Assembly: GCF_900343125.1 (NCBI RefSeq) | Contig: NZ_OPYL01000007.1 | Span: forward strand, 1-64,000 | DNA length: 64,000 bases | Origin: Dysgonomonas sp. Marseille-P4361 | GTDB lineage: Bacteria; Bacteroidota; Bacteroidia; Bacteroidales; Dysgonomonadaceae | Direction of reading: 5' to 3' | In this document: positions 7,707 to 17,428 of the stretch, piece after piece | Numbering within the stretch: position 1 is the stretch's first letter | Layout of the letters: every line of letters starts with the position of its first letter | Position numbers and translations under genes: made by a program | Notes under the pieces: generated by a model | The model's database searches: none | Told to the model about the DNA's origin: nothing | The model's input: only the letters and a program-made list of their open reading frames with translations

Positions 7707-8930
7707 TTATTTTCTTTTCGAGCGTTTCTTAAATATTTTTTTGATCCAGAAATAGTAACCGGTGATAACAAAAACAGCTCCTAGTACAGACACTAGACAA
7801 GATAGAATCCGAGTAGTTATTCCACCCCAGGTTCCTACATGCACAGAATATATCCAACCTCTTATTTTACCAGATTTAGGTAAATCTTTATAAAGTTGTT
7901 CTCCGGTAATCTTGCCTGATCCTGAGTCGAAAGAGAAACGATCACTCCCTCTTGTATTGCCATATTTGGCTGTGGAAACTGTAGCTGAACCATCTTGAAT
8001 TGTTATGGAATTAAACTCTGCATAGCGATTTTGTAAGGAAGAAAGAACTTCATCCCAATGAACTGTATTTAATCCTTTTTTACCTCTTTCACCTTTCCCC
8101 CCTTGTTTCTTGACTTCAGACTTTTCTGTATCTTCTTGATTCTTTTTTTGTTCTTCGGCTAAAAGTTTTTCTGGGGAGTTATTCTTATTTTGATCTCCTT
8201 TTTGCTTTTCTGAAGATTCACTTCCTGAAACAGCTGCACTTTTAGATGTCTCTACCCCAAATACTGTATAGAAGGCGTCTCTATACCAGTTAAAAGACCA
8301 AGTCAGTCCTGTTAATGATAAAACAAGTAGGAGTAAAGCCGAATAAAAACCTCCAACTACATGCAGATCATAAAAGAAGCGACGCCATCCAGCGTTTGTT
8401 TTAATTTTTAGTCTGTGTTTTAAGCCTTTCATAGAACGTGGAGTCCATATGATAAGACCACTGATAAGTATAAATACAAAAAACAGAGTTGCATACCCCA
8501 TTAGTTCTTTGCCTAAAAACAAACTTCCATCTCGCTTATTAGTATCAAGAAGCCATCTATGTAGGCGCATTGTTTGCATAAAGAAGCCTTGACCATTACT
8601 TATACCTGTAACTTTACCTGTGTATGGGTCAATGAATGCAGCTGATTTCTTTCCAGGTAAAACCAATTGGTAAGTTCTTTCAGGGTCATCAGTAACTCTA
8701 ATCCCGTTAATTTTGACTGAGTCAGGTAGTTGTTCTCTTCCGAGCTTCATCAGATCCTCTATTGGAAGAGGTTTGTCTTTAACCTCTTCGACAAAATAAT
8801 GAGAAGGATAAGATAATTCAAGTATTTCATTTTCGAATACTAAAATAGCTCCACTTAAACAAGCTATTGCTATAATGATACCAAAGGGTATGGATAGCCA
8901 TAAATGAATTTTTGCAAATAATTTTTTCAT
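7707..8930 (-). CDS. xusC: PepSY-associated TM protein, XusC-like inner-membrane component
   Basis: A 407-residue inner-membrane protein with four predicted helices: about 10-32, 145-165, 195-215 and near 375-398. The first helix is followed by a PepSY periplasmic domain. The family includes XusC of Bacteroides thetaiotaomicron and reductase-like proteins linked to siderophore iron release or inner-membrane transfer. Position as last gene of a TonB receptor, DUF4374 lipoprotein operon supports the XusC assignment. Odd feature: the large periplasmic loop carries a Lys/Glu/Gln-rich low-complexity segment of about 50 residues (SSEKQKGDQNKNNSPEK onward, near 238-290). Its ATG overlaps the stop of the upstream esterase gene by 4 bases (ATGA). 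Confidence 0.8.
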   Translation of the reverse strand: MKKLFAKIHLWLSIPFGIIIAIACLSGAILVFENEILELSYPSHYFVEEVKDKPLPIEDLMKLGREQLPDSVKINGIRVTDDPERTYQLVLPGKKSAAFIDPYTGKVTGISNGQGFFMQTMRLHRWLLDTNKRDGSLFLGKELMGYATLFFVFILISGLIIWTPRSMKGLKHRLKIKTNAGWRRFFYDLHVVGGFYSALLLLVLSLTGLTWSFNWYRDAFYTVFGVETSKSAAVSGSESSEKQKGDQNKNNSPEKLLAEEQKKNQEDTEKSEVKKQGGKGERGKKGLNTVHWDEVLSSLQNRYAEFNSITIQDGSATVSTAKYGNTRGSDRFSFDSGSGKITGEQLYKDLPKSGKIRGWIYSVHVGTWGGITTRILSCLVSVLGAVFVITGYYFWIKKIFKKRSKRK

Positions 8931-9757
8931 TTGTTATATAATTGCTTGAGCCCATCATAGATTCCCGGGATACCAATAGTCCCGTGATTCTCTTCAGGAA
9001 ATAATTTCGTTACGAAAAATAGGTTCTTTGCTTTAGGTAATATTGTATTGAAAAATAGTTTTGCATTTTCGACATGAACATCATTCCTCTCTTTGCGTTC
9101 TTTCGAAGCAATAGCTATATATAGATCCTTCCCTTCAAAACTTTTTTGAGAAAAGATTGATTTAGCTTCTTCCATAAATGAGCCGCCATTCCACCATAAA
9201 CTGGGATCGATGATGATATATTTATCAAAATCAACAGTATGTTTAAGAAAAGTATTAAGGGTGAAGAGTCCTGCATAGGAATGCCCAACTAAGGTGTTCT
9301 TTCCATTAGTCTTATATTCTGATTGGATTTTATCTCGTAATTCTTCCGTCAAAAATTGATTGAATCTTTCGCTACCTCCACCTTGAGGTGTTTCGAAAAA
9401 TCCGGGCTTTCCGTTTCTTCCTATTGTAGATGCTACTGGTGTCATATCCTTTGTCCGGTCTTTACTGATAACTCCTACAATGATAGACTCTGGTAGATAT
9501 TTATTCTTGCTTGACGAAATAGTTTTGCTGATTCCTACTAAAGAATGAAAAAACAACTCTCCATCAAGTAAATAGATTACAGGATAGGAGAGCGTATCAG
9601 CAGGATTATAATTATCGGGTAAATGTACCCAAAAGTCTCGCTCTTCTTGTAGAATGTTAGAATATATAGAATACTTTTTACCGATTGAAATATCCTCCTG
9701 ACTCCACAGGGTTAGTGGGAGTAGGAGGAATATTAAAAAGAGGTACTTCTTAGTCAT
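8927..9757 (-). CDS. Secreted alpha/beta esterase (IroE/Fes-like, PF00756 type)
   Basis: A 276-residue protein with an N-terminal signal peptide (KKYLFLIFLLLPLTLWSQ), so periplasmic. The nucleophile elbow GHSYAG places Ser160; a His in ENHGT near the C terminus and an acidic residue in YIIIDPS or the later strands complete the triad. It resembles the esterase family that includes IroE and Fes, which open the trilactone backbone of enterobactin-type siderophores. Its place between the DUF4374 lipoprotein gene and the PepSY gene of a siderophore operon points to hydrolysis of imported ferric siderophore to free iron. It could act on other esters; the context is the main argument. Confidence 0.75.
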   Translation of the reverse strand: MTKKYLFLIFLLLPLTLWSQEDISIGKKYSIYSNILQEERDFWVHLPDNYNPADTLSYPVIYLLDGELFFHSLVGISKTISSSKNKYLPESIIVGVISKDRTKDMTPVASTIGRNGKPGFFETPQGGGSERFNQFLTEELRDKIQSEYKTNGKNTLVGHSYAGLFTLNTFLKHTVDFDKYIIIDPSLWWNGGSFMEEAKSIFSQKSFEGKDLYIAIASKERKERNDVHVENAKLFFNTILPKAKNLFFVTKLFPEENHGTIGIPGIYDGLKQLYNK

Positions 9758-9784
9758 TTATATTGAAGAACTAAAAGTGTTTCC

Positions 9785-11194
9785 TTACTTAGACGCTGTG
9801 ATTGCGGCTAACTTTCCAACACCGCTTATTTGATCAGCCTTAACTGTTATGCCTTTTGTTGCAACAGCAGTCTTGATGTCTATTTTGTAAATTGCAGGGT
9901 CTTGGTCTTTGACTGACACAGCAATATAAGCCAAGCCATTTTCTGCATAAGGAACATTCCCGAAACCTTCAATGCTTTCGCCGGCAGGCATACCTGTTAC
10001 ATAAGTAAGTTTTTTGCTCTCACCATTATAGATCGCTAATTGGTTTCCTACAAAGCCTTTTTCTGTTAGAGGTCTGTCGTACATAATTAGTAGGAAATTG
10101 TCATTTCCTATATGCCAGCAGCGAAGGAACGATTTTCCTCCTGTTTGTTCTTCTAGATTGCAATAGTAGTTTGGATCAAACTCTTCTGTACCTGCTTTGA
10201 TACGAACAACACCGGCAGGTTTTGTTGTTTTTTGTACATCAGCGGTCATCGATTTAGCATAGCTCGGAGAGAATACATAGATGTCTCCGTTGTCAGCAGT
10301 CCAGATTGTTTGATAATATTGAGATTTGAAACGTCCACAAGCGTAGCTGATTTTATCAGTTTTTATCAGTTTTGGGTTTTCCAATTTTTCATCTTTATAT
10401 ATTGCTATATAAGCCTCGTCAGGATATTGAGTCCATTGCAGTTCGTCCTTTTTGTAAGAACTACTATTGCTTCCTCCGGCTTCTTTTTTTACAAGCTCAG
10501 GGTATTTTACGTATTTACCATATTCTTTACCTTCTTCCCTTTCAGCTTTTACTCCGTATTGGCTTAATCCCATTGGGATAGGAGCGGTAAAAATCTTTCC
10601 GTTAGACTCTAAGATACCTGCAAGAGTGACATATTCTCCATTTCCTAAGTAGTTTTCAGCACTGATCACATTGTCATTTATACTGAATTTATCTGTTGCA
10701 GCATCAAGATAAGAAACTAAAAAGCCTTTAGGTAAGTATCCGTTTTCGTCAGCAAGATCTGCACTAAGGTCACCAGAAGATGTAGAGATAATATAATTTT
10801 TGTAGATGCCATATGATGTGAAACGAGGAATCTTGTAAGTATAATCTCTTTTTTCAACTTTTCCGTTCGAATTTAATATGTATGAAGAAGACAATCCTGC
10901 TTCTCCTTGATTGTATACAAAGCGATATAGGTATTTATCTTGATAGAATATCCACTGATAAACACTTTCTGTTTCTAGTCCATTACCGACTGTTGTCAGA
11001 GCTCCTTCACTTAGGCTATTGGTTGTTAATAGATAGTTGGCTTCACCAACTCCGGCTGCTACAATATAGCTTGCTGCAACTTCTGTTTCTTCTCCATTAC
11101 CGTTCGGATCAATAGGTTCATTGTCACTACATGAAGTTAAAGCGAATGCAGCTAAGAAAAATGCGGCAAATGCTTTTACGAAGTTTTTTTTCAT
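9785..11194 (-). CDS. xusB: DUF4374 surface lipoprotein, XusB-like
   Basis: A 469-residue lipoprotein: signal peptide with lipobox ending in FALTSC (Cys22) followed by an acidic SDNEP motif that fits the lipoprotein export signal of Bacteroidetes surface proteins. The body has repeated beta-propeller-like blades ([34 protein letters not shown]), as expected for DUF4374. In Bacteroides thetaiotaomicron the DUF4374 protein XusB binds ferric enterobactin at the cell surface and works with TonB receptor XusA. The gene lies 47 bases downstream of the receptor gene and 27 upstream of the esterase gene. Confidence 0.82.
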   Translation of the reverse strand: MKKNFVKAFAAFFLAAFALTSCSDNEPIDPNGNGEETEVAASYIVAAGVGEANYLLTTNSLSEGALTTVGNGLETESVYQWIFYQDKYLYRFVYNQGEAGLSSSYILNSNGKVEKRDYTYKIPRFTSYGIYKNYIISTSSGDLSADLADENGYLPKGFLVSYLDAATDKFSINDNVISAENYLGNGEYVTLAGILESNGKIFTAPIPMGLSQYGVKAEREEGKEYGKYVKYPELVKKEAGGSNSSSYKKDELQWTQYPDEAYIAIYKDEKLENPKLIKTDKISYACGRFKSQYYQTIWTADNGDIYVFSPSYAKSMTADVQKTTKPAGVVRIKAGTEEFDPNYYCNLEEQTGGKSFLRCWHIGNDNFLLIMYDRPLTEKGFVGNQLAIYNGESKKLTYVTGMPAGESIEGFGNVPYAENGLAYIAVSVKDQDPAIYKIDIKTAVATKGITVKADQISGVGKLAAITASK

Positions 11195-11241
11195 AATGTT
11201 TGTTTTATGTTTAGTTAATATTTTGTATAAAAAAGGGATAA

Positions 11242-13659
11242 TTATTTTCCGAAATAAACACGTACTTTCCCATAAAAAGCTCTTCCTGCTTTCTGTAAAC
11301 TAAAATTGTCATATGTTTTTTCGTCTGTAAAGTTTTTACATTCGAAAGATAAATTATAGCGACCTTTTTGGATTCCGTAAGAAATAGTGATGTTGTGAGA
11401 AAACTGAGATGGTACTTCTTGCTTAGAATCTTTTGATCCTATGTTTTCGGCATAAAGAGGAAAGCTATGCAGATATAGATTGTCATAAGTGACAGTTAGC
11501 ATATTGTCTTTTCTTCCAAGTTTAGGCCAATAAAAAGAGACATCTGAATTAGCAAATTGATAAGGCGTATTAGGCATTCTTGCTCCATATCTTACATTTT
11601 CTTGATTGCTTGTGCTACTAGTTGTTTTAACGTTACTTCGAGCATTTACTTGAGAGAAACTACCTCCAAGGCTTATCCATTTTGAGAAACCATAACGAAC
11701 AGAAAGGTTGAATCCTTTAGTTTCCACTTTTGCATGATTTTCATAACCTGCACTCATTTTTCCTCCACTCAAACCTTGTAGCTTACGCTGTATGAAGTCT
11801 TTAGTATCTCGGTATACTATTCCTCCTTCTAAATATATCGAATGTTCTCCCATCGTATTGTTATAACTCAGGTTGAAATTGAAATTATTACTGTTTTCGG
11901 GTTTTATAGATATATTGCCGGTCTCTAGATCCTCATCTCCAAACATTTCATCGTTGGTAGGAAGGCGATATGTTTTTTCGTAAGACAATTTAGTCTGAAG
12001 AGACTTAAGGATATAATAAGTTCCGGCTACTCCATATCCGGTTGAGCTTACAGAATTGGTTGTACGAACAAACTCAGTTTGGTTGCTATTAACAGCTATA
12101 GGACCAGCAATGAACTGATTGTAATATTTTCCAAAAACAGAGATATTCCAATCCTCGGTAGGCATTAAACGGTATGATAAACCACTTATATTTTTTTTAG
12201 TTTCTTTCTTTATCGGATTTTTACCTGCTCCACCACCTAGTAGATCTTCATTGGTTCTAGAGAAAGAATTGGTAACATGATTAAGTGTAAATGTATGAGA
12301 TTCTCCTATATGATAATTCGCCGTAAAAGTACCGTTCCAATTATTGTTGTCGGATCGTATGTCTTGATATTTTTGTTCTCCGGGCATTTTATTCGGACGT
12401 GGACGACTTTCTCCATACCAATTGTACTGTAGGAGAGTCGTATCTACATTGTTTGAAATATTCTTATTATAATTAGCTGTTAATAAAATATCCAATCCTT
12501 TTAGTAGGTTTCGCTTATTATATTCCAGTGACGGCATGATAGAATGACCTTTCCTATATTTACCACCATAAACAATTTCTTGTTTTACTCCATTTTGAAT
12601 CTCTTTGTACATCTGAGAATATGTAAACCCAAACATTAACCGATCTGCCCATTTTTTTCCTACAATCCCTATCTTACCGGAGATTGCTTCGTTATGGAAG
12701 TTGTCGTGAAAACGTTTAACACGTTCTATCTTTTTTTCGTTTATTACACTTGTTTTACCGTCCTCATTGAAAATTTCGACAGGAGTATTTATATAATAAT
12801 TATTGTCCGAATAATTTTGAAATGCATTTACTTCATAAGTTAATCCATTTTCGAATGTTTGTCCGAAGTTTACATAAGACTTATGAGTGTTGAATGAACC
12901 GTAAGAATAAGATGCATCAATAAACTTTTTTTGAGGGATCTTCTTTGTTACTACATTTATTACACCTCCTATGGCATCGGTACCAAATCCTACAGGAACA
13001 ACTCCTCTATAAACTTCGATGCGTTCTGCATAATTTGCAGGAATATTGTTTAATCCGAAAGAACTACCAACACCCTCTTGAGGAACACCATCGATGAAGA
13101 TCTTAATATGTTTTCCGCTGAAGCCATCCATCATAAGGTGCATATCTGAACCCACTCCGCCTGATTCTCTCACCTTTAGACCTGGAGCGCGGGTTAGTGC
13201 ATCACTCAGACTTTGTGTTGAATTTTGGAGAGCTTTGGTATCTATACCTACTGCATTATAAGCCGAGCGATTTAGCCTACTTATACCGTTCGATTCTACA
13301 GTGACTTCACTAAGAGCTTCTACCTGGGGAGATAACTTTATATCAAGTTGAATATTTTCGTTTTGTTGAGATAGCTGAATATTTCGTTCAACCGTTTGAT
13401 ATCCTATAGCACTTACAACAAGTGTATACTGTCCGGTAGGTGCATTGAATTTATATTGTCCACTTTGATTAGTAGAAGAACCATGGTTAGTTCCTTTTAG
13501 GTATACTGTAGCATAATCGATAACTCCCTGCTCTGTAGAGGATATTTTTCCCGAAACAATAATATTTGTACTGTGTTGGGAATATAGAGGTACAATAGAT
13601 GGGATTAATAGAATAAAATAAACAGATAATCTAAGCGAAAGAATTTTGGTAAATTTCAT
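11242..13659 (-). CDS. xusA: TonB-dependent siderophore receptor, XusA-like
   Basis: An 805-residue outer-membrane receptor. Signal peptide at 1-27; a carboxypeptidase-regulatory-like domain at about 33-110 ([20 protein letters not shown]); plug domain at about 125-235 with the motifs [19 protein letters not shown] and [27 protein letters not shown]; then a beta-barrel ending with VRVYFGK and terminal aromatic/Lys. It is shorter than SusC proteins and is of the siderophore class. First gene of the iron-uptake operon (receptor, binding lipoprotein, esterase, PepSY protein). It is probably iron-repressed, but no convincing Fur box was found; a palindrome abuts the predicted promoter. Confidence 0.88.
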   Translation of the reverse strand: MKFTKILSLRLSVYFILLIPSIVPLYSQHSTNIIVSGKISSTEQGVIDYATVYLKGTNHGSSTNQSGQYKFNAPTGQYTLVVSAIGYQTVERNIQLSQQNENIQLDIKLSPQVEALSEVTVESNGISRLNRSAYNAVGIDTKALQNSTQSLSDALTRAPGLKVRESGGVGSDMHLMMDGFSGKHIKIFIDGVPQEGVGSSFGLNNIPANYAERIEVYRGVVPVGFGTDAIGGVINVVTKKIPQKKFIDASYSYGSFNTHKSYVNFGQTFENGLTYEVNAFQNYSDNNYYINTPVEIFNEDGKTSVINEKKIERVKRFHDNFHNEAISGKIGIVGKKWADRLMFGFTYSQMYKEIQNGVKQEIVYGGKYRKGHSIMPSLEYNKRNLLKGLDILLTANYNKNISNNVDTTLLQYNWYGESRPRPNKMPGEQKYQDIRSDNNNWNGTFTANYHIGESHTFTLNHVTNSFSRTNEDLLGGGAGKNPIKKETKKNISGLSYRLMPTEDWNISVFGKYYNQFIAGPIAVNSNQTEFVRTTNSVSSTGYGVAGTYYILKSLQTKLSYEKTYRLPTNDEMFGDEDLETGNISIKPENSNNFNFNLSYNNTMGEHSIYLEGGIVYRDTKDFIQRKLQGLSGGKMSAGYENHAKVETKGFNLSVRYGFSKWISLGGSFSQVNARSNVKTTSSTSNQENVRYGARMPNTPYQFANSDVSFYWPKLGRKDNMLTVTYDNLYLHSFPLYAENIGSKDSKQEVPSQFSHNITISYGIQKGRYNLSFECKNFTDEKTYDNFSLQKAGRAFYGKVRVYFGK

Positions 13660-13687
13660 TTATCAAATAATAGTTAAATTAGGTTTG

Positions 13688-13719
13688 CAAATTTCGAAAG
13701 AAAGGCATTCGATTGCAAT
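13688..13719 (-). promoter_or_regulatory. Candidate promoter of the xus operon
   Basis: On the minus strand ATTG (13719-13716), a 20-base spacer and GAAATTTG (13695-13688) fit TTTG-N20-TAnnTTTG with a mismatch in the first -7 base. Predicted start about 13682, 23 bases before the xusA ATG. Confidence 0.45.
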
Positions 13720-13735
13720 ACCTATTTCGAGGTAT
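13718..13735. promoter_or_regulatory. Inverted repeat abutting the xus promoter
   Basis: ATACCT-ATTTCG-AGGTAT is a 6-base inverted repeat overlapping the -33 box of the predicted xusA promoter. A further ATACCTA half site lies at about 13748-13754, beyond an ATGATCAT palindrome. It may be an operator for iron or siderophore control; the binder is unknown. Confidence 0.35.
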
Positions 13736-13934
13736 AATGATCATGAAAAATACCTATATCTTATTATTTTTCTCTATATAATTCTCTTTTGTATAAAAGA
13801 TTATAAGAGAGAATGAGTCTATCTGTTTTTCTAGAGGACAAACTTTTAGATGAGCTCTTTTATATTTCAAAATATATTCTGCCTAATTTATCTGATAAAA
13901 AAAATATTGGTCTTATCATTTTTATTTATCATGT

Positions 13935-13965
13935 GTTGTAAAACATAAAAAAATATATAGATTTG
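13935..13965 (+). promoter_or_regulatory. Promoter of the poly-Cys leader ORF and SusC/SusD transcript
   Basis: GTTG (13935-13938), a 19-base spacer and TAGATTTG (13958-13965) match the Bacteroidetes -33/-7 consensus, the -7 box perfectly. Predicted start near 13970, so the transcript carries about 43 bases before the small ORF at 14013 and about 315 before the SusC gene. Confidence 0.6.
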
Positions 13966-14012
13966 CAAAATACACTAAAAAGGTGTTTAAATCATATTAA
14001 AAAAGAATCAAG

Positions 14013-14147
14013 ATGAAAAGAGATTTTAAACAGCAGCAGGTAAATCAGCCACCATCGGCTCAGTTAGTAACCAATTATTCAATTTTATCAACAACCATCT
14101 CTACTGTTTCTTCTTCTTTCCGAATGTGTTGCTGTTGTAAGCAATAA
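14013..14147 (+). CDS. 44-residue leader peptide ending in a poly-Cys run (candidate attenuator ORF)
   Basis: ATG 14013 to TAA 14145-14147 encodes 44 residues: a polar Gln-rich start (MKRDFKQQQVNQPPSAQ), a Ser/Thr-rich middle and the end FRMCCCCKQ, with four consecutive Cys codons (TGT TGC TGT TGT) three codons before the stop. There is no signal peptide, lipobox or zinc-binding spacing. It begins about 43 bases after a consensus promoter and ends 137 bases before the SusC start, on the same strand, with no terminator between. Position and composition are those of a leader peptide read to sense charged tRNA-Cys. Short ORFs with terminal poly-Cys tracts act as cysteine-responsive attenuators in mycobacteria; use of the same logic here is inference. 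Chance ORF is the main alternative. Confidence 0.6.
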   Translation: MKRDFKQQQVNQPPSAQLVTNYSILSTTISTVSSSFRMCCCCKQ

Positions 14148-14197
14148 GTATATATTATCAGAAAGAGCAATTCTTTTACTAACCTCACCAAACCGAG

Positions 14198-14264
14198 AAT
14201 TGTTCCAAACAATCAAATAAATTATTTAATAACAATTGTTCCACTATAATTTAAATTAGTGGAA
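14198..14264 (+). promoter_or_regulatory. Leader repeats with mutually exclusive helices
   Basis: AATTGTTCCA occurs twice (14198-14207, 14234-14243). AACAATT at 14231-14237 can pair with the first copy, while TTCCACT (14239-14245) can pair with AGTGGAA (14258-14264), about 20 bases before the SusC start. The TTCCA of either copy could take TGGAA at 14260-14264. No U-run follows, so if it works it would act on translation or Rho rather than as an intrinsic terminator. Confidence 0.35.
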
Positions 14265-14284
14265 TACTAATATGATATTATAAA

Positions 14285-17200
14285 ATGGGAAAAAAAGTAT
14301 TTTTATTCTCCATTCTCTGGGCTATTAGTGTATTTACACTTCAGGCTCAAGTTGTAAATTTATCGGGTAAAGTACTTGATGATAATGGAGAAACTATAAT
14401 AGGAGCTATAGTAGTTCATAAAGAGTCAAATGTTAAAACAATAACCGATTACGATGGAAATTTCTCCCTTCCTAATATTCCGTTGAATTCTGTAATAACT
14501 GTTTCATATTTAGGTTTTGAAACAAAGGATGTAACTGTAGATAAAGCAGATATTTCAATCGAATTGTCCTCAAAAGATAGTGAATTGGACGAAGTGATTG
14601 TTGTCGCTTACGGTACGGCATCTAAGGCTGGTTATACAGGTTCTGCGTCGAGTGTAAATAAAGATAAGATTTCACAATCGCAGGTTAGTAGCGTATCCCG
14701 TCTATTGCAAGGTGCAGCTTCTGGTATACAATCTATTGCATCTTCGGGGCAGCCGGGATCTGATGCCTCAATATATATCAGAGGGGTAGGATCTATCAAT
14801 GCTTCAAGTACGCCTTTGTATATTGTTGATGGAGTTCCTTTCGAGGGGAATCTTAACTCTATAAATCCAGCAGATATTGAGTCAATAAGCGTATTAAAGG
14901 ATGCTGCATCTACGTCAATATATGGATCACGTGCCGGTAATGGACTAATAGTTGTAACAACAAAGCAGGGGAGTAAAAATAAAAAAGTAGCAATAGATGC
15001 TTCTTTCAGATATGGAGTTTCTTCCAGAGCAGTTGGCGATTACCAAAAAGTATCTACAGATGATTATTTTAAATTGTATTGGGAGGCGCTTCGTAATCAA
15101 GAATTATATACAAACGGAAGGACTCCTGAAGCTGCAGCAGCTTATGCTTCTAATAATATCATTCCTTTATTGGGTATAAATCCTTACGGATCGGCATATC
15201 CTATTCCGGTAGGTCTTGATGGAAACATTGTCTCTGGGGCTACTCCTCTGTGGGATGATAACTGGACTGATGAATATACGCAAGACGCTAGTCGTACAGA
15301 AGCACAAATAAGTCTTTCCGGTGGAGGAGATAAAAGTAATTACTATATTTCTTTGGGATATTTAAACGATGAAGGTATTGCCATTGCTTCAGGTTTTAAA
15401 CGTTATAATGGAAGGATTAATTTTAATACGGATATTAAACCCTGGCTAAGAGTATCTACGGGGGTAGCTCTTAGTCACTCAAAGCAGGATGCTCCTCAAG
15501 GACAGGATAGTAATCTGGCTAACTCATTGAACTTTGCTCGTATGATTCCTAACTTTTACCCTATATGGGAAAGAAATGGCGATGGCTCATTTAAGGCAGA
15601 TCCTATATCCGGAGATCGAATTATAGACTATGGTAATTACAGACCATCAGCAGCTAATCCTCGTTACAATCACTTAGGTTCATCGCAATTCGATTTTTCT
15701 AGAGTATTACAAGAAATAGCTTCTATTAGGTTTTCTGTAGAAGCTGATCTTACAAAGAACCTTACTTATAAGGCTTCAGCAAATATTGATTATACAAATA
15801 GAAATAATCATAATTACACAAATCCAGTATATGGAAGTGGATCTTATGACGATAACCCAGGGAGTGTAAGCAAGTACAATTATAAAACAATAAACTTTAC
15901 AGGAAATAATTTATTAACCTATAAGACGGTTCTTAATGAAGATCATAATGTGAAATTGCTAATTGGTCAAGAGTATAATGAGTATAATACAAGCAATATT
16001 TATGGCTCTCGCGAAGGTTTCCCTTTGTTGGGCTTTTATGATCCTATTGCAGCAAGCACTTTAGTTGATTTCTCAGGATCTTCTGATCAATATAAGTTAT
16101 TGAGCTTCTTTGGTAATGCTGAGTATAATTACAACCATAAATATTATGGTTCGGCTTCGATTCGTCGTGATGGTTCTTCCCGATTTTCACCAGAGGCTCG
16201 TTGGGGTACATTCTGGTCTGTAGGAGCTTCTTGGAGAATAAATGAGGAAAACTTCTTGAGAGATGTGCGTGAAGTATCTAAGCTAACATTGAGAGCTAGT
16301 TACGGAGGACAAGGAAACGATAATATAGGATCGTACTATGCTTATAAGGCACTGTTCAATGTGAAGAATAATTTAGGAGAATCAGGTTTTGTATCTTCAA
16401 CATTAGAAACAAAAAAACTGAAATGGGAGACAAATCTTAATCTAAATGTTGGTCTTGATTTTGGTTTCTATGATAATCGAGTATCCGGTTCGTTCGAGTT
16501 CTTCAATCGCCAATCTAAAGATTTATTATTCGCTATGCCTAAGCCTCTTTCTACAGGATATTCAAGTTACTGGGCAAACATCGGTGCTTTACGAAATAGG
16601 GGTTTTGAATTTAATCTATCATTCACTCCTATAAAAACACAAGACTGGCAGTGGTCTGTAAATTTGAACGGAACACACTATAAAAATGTAATAACAGAAT
16701 TACCACAGGAAGAAATTATCTCAGGAGATAAATTACTGAAAGTAGGAAACTCGATATATGATTTCTTTTTGGTAGAATGGGGTGGGGTAGATGCTGAATC
16801 GGGTCTTCCTCAATGGTATAAAACAGATGAAAATGGGAACAGAGTATTAACTCAGGTATATAAAGAAACAAATAAAGAAGCAGGTAAACCTGAACATCGT
16901 ATAAATGCTGGTTCAGCATTACCTACGCTATCCGGAGGTTTTGGCTCTAATTTGCAGTTCAAACGTTTCGAATTATCAGTTCTGTTCGCTTATCAGATAG
17001 GAGGTAAAATCTATAATGGAGATAAAATCTCTATTCTTCATAATGGAAGTTCGGCGGGTAGAGCAATGTCAATTGATATGTTGGATAGATGGACCCCTGA
17101 AACCCCAAATGCAAATATTCCACGTTTGCAAACTATAAATGCAAATGCATGGACAAGTAGTTCTACGCGCTTTTTGATTGATGCAGACTATCTGCGTCTT

Positions 17201-17407
17201 AAAAATATAACATTGGGTTATACTCTGCCTAATAGTATTACAAATAAACTTCAGATAAACAGTCTGAAAGTATATGCTCAGGCGGAGAATCTCTGGACAT
17301 TGTTTGATGAAGAAGGTATTGATCCTGAGCAGACTATTGGAGGTTCAACTTATTTTAGATATCCGGCGATGAAAACGATTTCATTTGGCTTGAATTTATC
17401 ATTCTAA
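14285..17407 (+). CDS. SusC/RagA-family TonB-linked outer-membrane transporter
   Basis: A 1040-residue TonB-dependent transporter that imports an unknown ligand together with the following SusD lipoprotein. Signal peptide ends at about 22 (FTLQAQ); carboxypeptidase-like domain at 25-100 (LSGKVLDDNGETIIGAIV); TonB-box-like DEVIVVAYG at about 105; plug to about 230 with YIRGVGSINASSTPLYIVDGV and SIYGSRAGNGLIVVTTK; barrel ending AMKTISFGLNLSF. No N-terminal STN signalling domain is present, so ECF/anti-sigma control is not indicated. It lies behind the poly-Cys leader ORF, and no glycoside hydrolase or protease accompanies it, so a small-molecule ligand, perhaps sulfur-containing, fits better than a glycan. 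Confidence 0.9.
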   Translation: MGKKVFLFSILWAISVFTLQAQVVNLSGKVLDDNGETIIGAIVVHKESNVKTITDYDGNFSLPNIPLNSVITVSYLGFETKDVTVDKADISIELSSKDSELDEVIVVAYGTASKAGYTGSASSVNKDKISQSQVSSVSRLLQGAASGIQSIASSGQPGSDASIYIRGVGSINASSTPLYIVDGVPFEGNLNSINPADIESISVLKDAASTSIYGSRAGNGLIVVTTKQGSKNKKVAIDASFRYGVSSRAVGDYQKVSTDDYFKLYWEALRNQELYTNGRTPEAAAAYASNNIIPLLGINPYGSAYPIPVGLDGNIVSGATPLWDDNWTDEYTQDASRTEAQISLSGGGDKSNYYISLGYLNDEGIAIASGFKRYNGRINFNTDIKPWLRVSTGVALSHSKQDAPQGQDSNLANSLNFARMIPNFYPIWERNGDGSFKADPISGDRIIDYGNYRPSAANPRYNHLGSSQFDFSRVLQEIASIRFSVEADLTKNLTYKASANIDYTNRNNHNYTNPVYGSGSYDDNPGSVSKYNYKTINFTGNNLLTYKTVLNEDHNVKLLIGQEYNEYNTSNIYGSREGFPLLGFYDPIAASTLVDFSGSSDQYKLLSFFGNAEYNYNHKYYGSASIRRDGSSRFSPEARWGTFWSVGASWRINEENFLRDVREVSKLTLRASYGGQGNDNIGSYYAYKALFNVKNNLGESGFVSSTLETKKLKWETNLNLNVGLDFGFYDNRVSGSFEFFNRQSKDLLFAMPKPLSTGYSSYWANIGALRNRGFEFNLSFTPIKTQDWQWSVNLNGTHYKNVITELPQEEIISGDKLLKVGNSIYDFFLVEWGGVDAESGLPQWYKTDENGNRVLTQVYKETNKEAGKPEHRINAGSALPTLSGGFGSNLQFKRFELSVLFAYQIGGKIYNGDKISILHNGSSAGRAMSIDMLDRWTPETPNANIPRLQTINANAWTSSSTRFLIDADYLRLKNITLGYTLPNSITNKLQINSLKVYAQAENLWTLFDEEGIDPEQTIGGSTYFRYPAMKTISFGLNLSF

Positions 17408-17428
17408 AAAACGACAAAATTTACAAAT

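Noticed and set aside
10232-10567. 111-codon plus-strand frame inside xusB
   Set aside because: Phe/Tyr-rich antisense shadow of the DUF4374 gene, with no promoter or family match.
13733-13745. Possible Fur box upstream of xusA (TATAATGATCATGA)
   Set aside because: Only the central ATGATCAT fits; the flanking bases do not match a 19-base Fur consensus well enough to call.
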